Origin: an uncultured Elusimicrobiales bacterium
GTDB taxonomy: Bacteria; Elusimicrobiota; Elusimicrobia; Elusimicrobiales; Elusimicrobiaceae
Length of the DNA stretch: 64,000 nucleotides
Assembly (NCBI GenBank): GCA_934662565.1
Contig: CAKUKI010000001.1
Span: 62,001-126,000 of the forward strand
Direction: 5' to 3'
The notes under the pieces are model-generated. The model was not told the origin of the DNA. It searched no databases and was given only the letters and a program-made list of their open reading frames with translations. Below, piece by piece: positions 58,793-64,000 of this stretch; position 1 is the first letter of the stretch; every line of letters begins with the position of its first letter. Position numbers and translations under genes: made by a program.

Positions 58793-59528
58793 GGTTTTCC
58801 TCGGCCGGGGCGCCCGGCACGTCTATCAGGCGGGAGTAAATCGCACCGGGAGTGGATTCTTTAATCAGCGCGCCGTTCATAGCATTTTGAACATCCAAAT
58901 CACCAATTTTCAGGCGGCGCAATTCGCACAAGTGCCCGGTGGTGCCCAGTTTTTGCGCTAATAGCCACCCCAGCGCACGTACATACGTCCCGCACGAGCA
59001 GACCACCGTAAACTCTATTTGCGTGGGCGAAACCAGCCGTACATCTTGCCAATTATAAATTTGAATGGTGTTGTAGCGGCGCTCCATCTCGTGCCCGTTG
59101 CGGGCCAATTCGTACATGCGCTTGCCGCCTATTTTTTTGGCGCTGTAAAACGGAATAGGCTGTTCCACTTCTCCGGTCAGTGCGCGCGTGGCGGCGGTAA
59201 TTTGTTCCAACGTCAGCGGGGGGACGGGCATTACGGCGGTTTCTTCGCCGTACGCATCCCAAGAATCGGTTTCCGCGCCCAGTTGCAAAAGCGCGCGGTA
59301 CGTTTTGGGTTGTTTTAAGAAATAGTCCTGCTGTTTGGTGGCTTCCCGCCCGACGAGCAGCAACAACAAACCGGAGGCCATGGGGTCCAAGGTGCCGCTA
59401 TGGCCTATTTTTTTTACATTCAGCGCCTTACGCGTCAGCACGATAATATCGTGCGACGCATAATCGCGTGGCTTATCCACCAAAAACAGGCCGCTTTTGA
59501 GCGGTTTATTGGATTTTTTGGACGACAT
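58782..59528 (-). CDS. truB: tRNA pseudouridine-55 synthase
   Basis: This 248-residue enzyme has the catalytic motif GHSGTLDPMASGLL with the essential Asp, the KTYRALLQLG segment and SCGTYVRALGWLLAQKLGT. It modifies U55 in tRNA. It overlaps nrnA by 23 bases. Confidence 0.97.
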   Translation of the reverse strand: MSSKKSNKPLKSGLFLVDKPRDYASHDIIVLTRKALNVKKIGHSGTLDPMASGLLLLLVGREATKQQDYFLKQPKTYRALLQLGAETDSWDAYGEETAVMPVPPLTLEQITAATRALTGEVEQPIPFYSAKKIGGKRMYELARNGHEMERRYNTIQIYNWQDVRLVSPTQIEFTVVCSCGTYVRALGWLLAQKLGTTGHLCELRRLKIGDLDVQNAMNGALIKESTPGAIYSRLIDVPGAPAEENHDA

Positions 59529-60504
59529 TTTTTACAACTTCGGCCAATTCACCCGTGACGTCTTCCAACGCTTTGCCGCTTACTTTGAAACCGGCCGCGC
59601 GGGCATGGCCGCCGCCGCCAAAGTGCTGGGCAATTTTGCTTACGTCCACGCTGTTGCGTGCGCGAAGATTGACGGAAATTTTATCCGGTTCTTCTTTAAT
59701 CAGGCTGGAAACTTCCACCCCCGGAATCATGGTGGGTTGGCTGACAATGCCTTGCGTTTGGGCCGGAGTGGCGCCAAGGGCCTCAAAATCCCGACGGGTA
59801 AGCACAATTTGGCTGTACTTGTTATCAAAGCGCAGTTCCATTTTTTCCAGTGCGCGGCCGAGCAGTTTTAGGTCAATATACGGTTTGGTAAAATAAATAA
59901 CTTGGTTGATTTTATCAATGTCCGCCCCTACGGCCACCAAGGCGGAGGCCACCCGCAGGGCTTCGGCGGTGGTGTTGCTGTGCAAAAAGCGCCCGGTGTC
60001 CGTTTCCAAGCCGGTATAAAGGCAGGTGGCTTCTTCGGGCGTGGGGAGCAAGTTGTCCTCGCTGGCTTCAAAAAGCTGAAAGATAATCTCGGCGGTGGAA
60101 CTGGCGGAAGAATCAATATAATTGATGTCACCGTATTCGTCGCTGATTAAATGGTGGTCTATATTGATGATAGTTTTAGCGTTTTGGAGTACGCTTTCCA
60201 AATTGCCGCCGCGGGTTCTGTCGGAACATTCCAACAAAATAACGGTGTCAAAATCGGGCTTTTCGGGCAAGGTATCCACATGAACCTGCTGCAACGCGGG
60301 CAAGAATTTAAGGTCGCTGCCTATGGCGGGGGTGGCGTACGCGTAGGATTCTTTCCCCAAGCGCGTCAGCAAAGACACCATGGTCAGTGTGCAGCCCAAG
60401 GAATCTCCGTCCGGATTTTGGTGTCCGGCAATAAAAAACTTTTTGCCGTTTTTAAGCGCTTGCCAAATAGCGGCGAAGGTTTTTTCTCTAGTTAGTTGGG
60501 TCAT
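59506..60504 (-). CDS. nrnA: Bifunctional oligoribonuclease/PAP phosphatase (DHH family)
   Basis: This 332-residue protein has a DHH phosphoesterase domain (GHQNPDGDSLGC, NIDHHLISDEYGDINYIDSS) and the DHHA1 domain with GGGGHARAAGFKV. It degrades short RNA oligomers. I chose ATG 60504 with gga before it; this overlaps rbfA by 17 bases. Confidence 0.93.
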   Translation of the reverse strand: MTQLTREKTFAAIWQALKNGKKFFIAGHQNPDGDSLGCTLTMVSLLTRLGKESYAYATPAIGSDLKFLPALQQVHVDTLPEKPDFDTVILLECSDRTRGGNLESVLQNAKTIINIDHHLISDEYGDINYIDSSASSTAEIIFQLFEASEDNLLPTPEEATCLYTGLETDTGRFLHSNTTAEALRVASALVAVGADIDKINQVIYFTKPYIDLKLLGRALEKMELRFDNKYSQIVLTRRDFEALGATPAQTQGIVSQPTMIPGVEVSSLIKEEPDKISVNLRARNSVDVSKIAQHFGGGGHARAAGFKVSGKALEDVTGELAEVVKNVVQKIQ

Positions 60505-60850
60505 GTTTTTCCTTTTCAATGACTTGAAAGATGGATTCCACCCGCGCGGCTTGTTCGGGCGTGTTGTCGTATTCAAAGCTAAAGGAAGGAATCCGTTTTA
60601 AGTGCAGGCGGTGGCGCAGGAGCGCACCGATTTCCTTACGCAAAACGGAAAGAGCCTCTTGGGTTTTCTTTTTATCTTCCGGACTGCCGAATACGGAAAA
60701 ATACACCTTGGCGGACGATAAATCCTTAGACACGTGAACCGCGGTAATAGTCACAAAACCGCCCAATTCTCCGGCGGCGGACAAACGGGTGACGTGCGTA
60801 TTAATTTCTTCTAAAAAAAGGGTTTCCAAACGTTTTGTTCTGTCAATCAT
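60488..60850 (-). CDS. rbfA: 30S ribosome-binding factor A
   Basis: This 120-residue KH-type protein has RTKRLETLFLEEINTHVTRL, VTITAVHVSKDLSSAKVYFSV and RLHLKRIPSFSFEYDNTPEQA, diagnostic for RbfA. It heads the rbfA-nrnA-truB-ribF operon, the usual order downstream of infB in many bacteria. infB lies 2.4 kb away on the same strand with pilins inserted in between. Confidence 0.96.
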   Translation of the reverse strand: MIDRTKRLETLFLEEINTHVTRLSAAGELGGFVTITAVHVSKDLSSAKVYFSVFGSPEDKKKTQEALSVLRKEIGALLRHRLHLKRIPSFSFEYDNTPEQAARVESIFQVIEKEKHDPTN

Positions 60851-61007
60851 GTTTTTATTATACCATTTTGGGGCGCGTTAATAGGGTAAAATATGCTTGT
60901 TTTTTCAGCAAAGTTTATGTAAACTAATAATAGAGCTTTTTTCTGTTAGGGTGAAAAGAGTTCTGGCGCGTTGGCGCAAAAAAATTCGTTTATTTAAGGA
61001 GAAATTT

Positions 61008-61499
61008 ATGAACAACAAAGGTTTTACTTTGATTGAATTACTGGTGGTAGTGCTTATCATCGGTATTTTGGCCAGCACGGCCTTGCCGCAATACACCAAA
61101 GCGGTGGAAAAATCCCGCGCGACGGAAGCCATTACGCTTGTTAGCGACATTGCAAAGGCGGAGTCTGTATATGCGTTGGGCACGAATAGCTTTACCAATG
61201 ACTTAAACGCATTGGATATTCAAATGCCCAATATTAATGCTACGACTACTTCCAAAGCAGAAACTAAAAACTTTGATATTCAGGTGGTGGCGATAAGCCC
61301 CTTGCAAGTGGTTGCTACCCGCAAAGGAAATGTTAATGTGTATTCTATTGTGGGTTCTATGCCGCTTAACGGTAATTTGCAGGTGTGGTGCAAAGTTGGC
61401 GCCGGATATGGGACAGCTGATTTGAGTGGAAACACTGAAGCTGCTAAAATCTGCAAGAGTATTGCCAATGGTAAAACGACGGGTATGATTATTGAATAA
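61008..61499 (+). CDS. Type IV pilin-like protein (pilin I)
   Basis: This 163-residue protein has leader MNNKG, cleavage before FTLIE and helix LLVVVLIIGILASTALPQY. Two C-terminal cysteines flank a loop (WCKVGAGYG ... AKICKS). ATG 61008 follows aaggaga. It lacks the palindrome leader. Confidence 0.9.
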   Translation: MNNKGFTLIELLVVVLIIGILASTALPQYTKAVEKSRATEAITLVSDIAKAESVYALGTNSFTNDLNALDIQMPNINATTTSKAETKNFDIQVVAISPLQVVATRKGNVNVYSIVGSMPLNGNLQVWCKVGAGYGTADLSGNTEAAKICKSIANGKTTGMIIE

Positions 61500-61518
61500 A
61501 TTTAGTACCGTTTCATGC

Positions 61519-61553
61519 AAAAACCCCGAGTTTTAGTACGCTCGGGGTTTTTT
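61519..61553 (+). terminator. Terminator after pilin I
   Basis: aaaccccgag and ctcggggttt pair around a 10-nt loop, followed by a T run. Confidence 0.92.
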
Positions 61554-61639
61554 GTTGTGGCTGGTAAAAAGTGCGTGCACCCGTCGGGCGTTTTTATGTT
61601 ATAATACGGTTAGGGGAACCACCCCTAAGGGGGCCGCTT

Positions 61640-62017
61640 ATGACCTGCAAAAAAATGAAACTCCTAAAAGTGTATGTAAGCAGTACCGATAGAATTAATC
61701 ACGTTCTTTTGTATGAAATTATTGCAAAAAAAGCGAAGGATTTTGGCATTTCCGGCGCTACCGCCGCGCGCGCCATGTTGGGTTATGGCCCCAGTTCCGT
61801 CCTGCGTGACACCCGCTTTTTTGAATTGGTGGAAAAATATCCGGTAATTATGGAAATGGTGGATACGCCGGAAAAAATTGACCAATTTTTGGAAAAAGAG
61901 CTTTTGCCATTTTTGGAAAACCAACCCAAAGGGTGTATGGTGTATACGTTTGATGTGGATGTGCATTTGGCGAAGATGGGGGATACGAAAATCAAGAAAT
62001 GCCAGTGTGAGGAATAG
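61640..62017 (+). CDS. DUF190 family protein
   Basis: This 125-residue protein has the DUF190 pattern: LLKVYVSSTDRINHVLLYEIIAKKAKDFGISGATAARA, then VIMEMVDTPEKIDQFLEKELLPFL. These PII-like proteins often accompany CrcB fluoride exporters, which are not in this window. ATG 61640 follows aaggggg. A TATAAT lies at 61600-61605. A repeat block begins right after the stop. Confidence 0.9.
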   Translation: MTCKKMKLLKVYVSSTDRINHVLLYEIIAKKAKDFGISGATAARAMLGYGPSSVLRDTRFFELVEKYPVIMEMVDTPEKIDQFLEKELLPFLENQPKGCMVYTFDVDVHLAKMGDTKIKKCQCEE

Positions 62018-62025
62018 GATAACGG

Positions 62026-62483
62026 CTGTTGGTAAGTTTAGTTTTTAACGCACAAGGGGAAAAATAACATTTTTCCCCTTGTTTGCGTTTAACGGGCATA
62101 CCATTCTTTTTTAACAGGGGTTGCACCCCAAACCTGCCCTTCTTTTTCTCATTGCAGAAAAAGAAGGCAAAAAGGCTAGCACCCCGGGAAGCCATAAAAT
62201 TTATTTTTATCCGGGCATTTTACAACTCCCTACGGTCGGACAAGTAAAATGCCTTTATAACTCCGTTAAAAATAAATTTTATAGACGGCTTCAAAGGGGT
62301 GCAAAAACGGTAAACCACAACAGCCAAACGGCACATAGCAACAACAAAGGCAACAACAAAAAATACAAAATATGTAAAAAATTTCCAAAAACAAATGCGC
62401 GCCAAAAAAGTTTTGCGTGGAAAATATCCTTAAAAAATAAACAAATAGCCTGCCCTTATTCCGTGGGGGTTGTTTTGTTTTTT
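62026..62483 (+). repeat. Structured repeat block H1-H2-H3 upstream of pilin J
   Basis: It begins nine bases after the DUF190 stop with acggctgttggtaag. It holds an H1 hairpin with aaggggaaaaat-type arms (about 62054-62080), H2 (about 62139-62166) and the nested H3 hairpin (outer arms 62194-62209 and 62267-62282). The order and orientation match the block at 44.7 kb. No gene is seen. Confidence 0.88.
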
Positions 62484-62524
62484 TTTTTTGATAAATTTTG
62501 TTTATAGCAAAATTTATCAAAAAA
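62484..62524 (+). promoter_or_regulatory. Pilin-leader palindrome (H4), copy 5
   Basis: Perfect arms at 62484-62500 and 62508-62524 with loop tttatag stand before tgaggt and ATG 62536. Confidence 0.85.
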
Positions 62525-62535
62525 TGAGGTGTTTT

Positions 62536-63084
62536 ATGAAAAACGCAAATTTGAGCCGTTTGGGCGGCTTTACGCTGATTGAATTATTGGTCGTCGTACT
62601 GATTATAGGCATTTTGGCCGCTATGGCACTGCCGCAATATTTTAAGGCGGTGGAACGCGCCCGCATGGCGGAGGCCGTCACCCTGATAGACAGTGTTGTT
62701 AAAGCCCAGCGCCGCCATTATATGCAAACTAATCGTTATACGGAGCATTTTGAGGGATTAGATGTGACGCCAAAAGGGGCGCGCGGAAATGTTTATTATA
62801 CTAAGGGAAACCCAACTACCGGCGCGGACGGCAACGGCTTTGAGGTTGTATTGGGGCGCGCTGATTTTTGGGCCGGAAATGTGATAGCTTATCGCGAAAT
62901 GAATGGGAACAGACATTACAGTTTATTGCAATATGACTATCACTTGGAGCGCTCCTATCAGGGGGATAATACCACTTGCGGGGGAACAAACCGAGCCGGA
63001 CAAGAGCTTTGTGCGGACTTTTGCGGAATTGATACCCCTGTGCAGCACTGTTGTAATAACGGAACCGTTGGGTATTGCTCTTAA
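62536..63084 (+). CDS. Type IV pilin-like protein, Cys-rich C-terminus (pilin J)
   Basis: This 182-residue protein has leader MKNANLSRLGG, then FTLIE and the assembly helix. Its body matches pilins A and F (KAVERARMAEAVTLIDSV, FEGLDV, ELCADFCGID, CCNNG) but differs in patches at about 105-150. It lies between DUF190 and infB genes. Confidence 0.9.
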   Translation: MKNANLSRLGGFTLIELLVVVLIIGILAAMALPQYFKAVERARMAEAVTLIDSVVKAQRRHYMQTNRYTEHFEGLDVTPKGARGNVYYTKGNPTTGADGNGFEVVLGRADFWAGNVIAYREMNGNRHYSLLQYDYHLERSYQGDNTTCGGTNRAGQELCADFCGIDTPVQHCCNNGTVGYCS

Positions 63085-63101
63085 CCCGCAGACGATAAAC
63101 T

Positions 63102-63287
63102 GAGTACATAAAAAGCCCCGCCTTATCGGCAGGGCTTTAGGTTTCAAACGATTCTGGGATTAAAATTACATTTTAATCCGGCGGGTAATGTACCCGCGAG
63201 TACATAAAAAGCCCTGCCTTGCGGCAGGGCTTTATGTTTCAAACAGTTCTGGGATTAAAATTACATTTTAATCCGGCGGGTAATGTT
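63102..63287 (-). repeat. Tandem 96-bp duplication of the infB 3' end and terminator
   Basis: Two copies start at 63102 and 63198. Each holds a terminator stem (aaagcccgccttatcggcagggcttt type; the second is aaagccctgcc/ggcagggcttt) and the last codons of infB (R-R-I-K-M-stop and neighbours). The right copy is part of the real gene; the left is a leftover. The minus strand therefore has two terminators in a row. Confidence 0.85.
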
Positions 63288-64000
63288 ATCTTTGCGGAAA
63301 CATTCAATCACGTCGCCCTCGGCAACGCCTTTGTAGCCTCCTACCAAAATACCACATTCATACCCTTTATCCACTTCTTTTACATCATCTTTGAAGCGTT
63401 TAAGCCCTTCTATGCGGCCGCGTGCAATTTCCTGCCCGCCGCGTTTGATGCGCACTTCATAGCCGCGCACCATTTTGCCGCTGTCCACCAAAGAGCCGGA
63501 AATCAAGCCGGAGCTTAACTTCATAACTTTCTTAATAGTGGCCGAGCCAATCAGCGTTTCCACCACGTCCGGCTCTAACAAGCCTTCCATGGCCGCTTTA
63601 ATATCTTCCAACAATTCAAAGATAATGGTATACAGGCGGATTTCTATGCCTTCGCGTTCGGCTTCTGCCTGTGCTTTGTTTTCCACGTCCACATGGAAGC
63701 CGATTACCACCGCATTACTGGCTTTGGCAAGCAGAATGTCGGACTCGTTAATGTTGCCGGGGGCGGATAAGATAATATCCAATTCCACCTCGTCGGACGG
63801 AATACGCAACAGCGCGTCTTTAATGGCTTCAATGGAGCCTTGCACGTCCGCTTTTAAGATGATTTGCAACTTTTTAACGCGGTTGCCTTGCTCGTCTTTA
63901 CCCAAGTTCATTAAAGAAACTTGCTTGCGGTGCGCTTGGTTGTCTTCCTTTTGCGCCAGTTTGCGTTTTTCGGCGGCGTAGCGGGCTTCTTTTTCGCTTT
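63261..64000 (-). CDS. infB: Translation initiation factor IF-2, C-terminal part (partial)
   Basis: The gene enters from the right edge; about 246 C-terminal residues are visible. They include YAAEKRKLAQKEDNQAHRK before the third domain, LKADVQGSIEAIKDAL, VVIGFHVDVENKAQ, IIFELLEDIKAAMEGLLEP, and the C-terminal initiator-tRNA-binding domain with SGLISGSLVDSGKMVRGYEVRI and LKRFKDDVKEVDKGYECGI. The GTPase domain lies outside the window. Confidence 0.97.
   Translation of the reverse strand, partial: SEKEARYAAEKRKLAQKEDNQAHRKQVSLMNLGKDEQGNRVKKLQIILKADVQGSIEAIKDALLRIPSDEVELDIILSAPGNINESDILLAKASNAVVIGFHVDVENKAQAEAEREGIEIRLYTIIFELLEDIKAAMEGLLEPDVVETLIGSATIKKVMKLSSGLISGSLVDSGKMVRGYEVRIKRGGQEIARGRIEGLKRFKDDVKEVDKGYECGILVGGYKGVAEGDVIECFRKDNITRRIKM

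Overview
The window looks like a stretch of chromosome from an Elusimicrobiota-type bacterium (Elusimicrobium/Avelusimicrobium-like, probably gut-associated). This is an inference from the gene set: an LPS-bearing Gram-negative envelope (kdsA, kdsD, lptABC-like genes), an unusually large set of type IV pilin-like genes, and otherwise housekeeping content. No search was run, so the taxonomy is not proven. There is one tRNA, no rRNA, no CRISPR array, and no insertion sequence or prophage that I can recognise.

Layout. 0-9.4 kb: glycosyltransferase, TPR lipoprotein, tRNA-Met(CAT), FtsA-like ATPase, ABC-F protein and DEAD-box helicase. 9.4-10.4 kb: an array of structured repeats. 10.4-15.9 kb: nadB, MATE transporter and an SPFH/NfeD pair. 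16.1-17.6 kb: two OmpA-family lipoproteins. 17.6-20.8 kb: a compact, overlapping folate plus queuosine operon (queD-queE-folE-folP-PTPS-III-folK). 20.8-29.4 kb: a small membrane protein, then the alpha-2-macroglobulin/PBP1C pair. 29.4-36.9 kb: mixed genes and a three-pilin operon. 36.9-42.7 kb: a minus-strand LPS-export, KDO and dUTPase block. 43.76-44.07 kb: a cluster of DnaA boxes that is a good oriC candidate, with genes diverging on either side. 44.1-51.3 kb: OmpA, pilin, organophosphate transporter and the Fe-S scaffold/GGGtGRT pair. 52-54.6 kb: a DUF262-HNH nuclease with an EcoRI-type adenine methyltransferase carrying two simple-sequence repeats. 54.7-64 kb: typA, pilins, ribF-truB-nrnA-rbfA, DUF190 and the 3' part of infB.

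Two things stand out. First, the methyltransferase gene has a heptanucleotide tract at its 5' end and a (GA)12 tract near its 3' end. After the 3' tract all three frames stay open, and each ends in a C-terminus carrying the same Y-x-R-I-x-I-R motif. Slippage would therefore swap C-termini, while the 5' tract acts as an on/off switch. In the sequence as given, the ATG with the good ribosome-binding site is out of frame.

Second, ten pilin-like genes lie in 64 kb. Five have the same leader, with a long perfect palindrome just before the gene. Four of these five are preceded by repeat blocks whose hairpin arms differ between copies but change in a compensatory way. This points to selection on structure and to pilin cassettes that spread or recombine through shared flanks.
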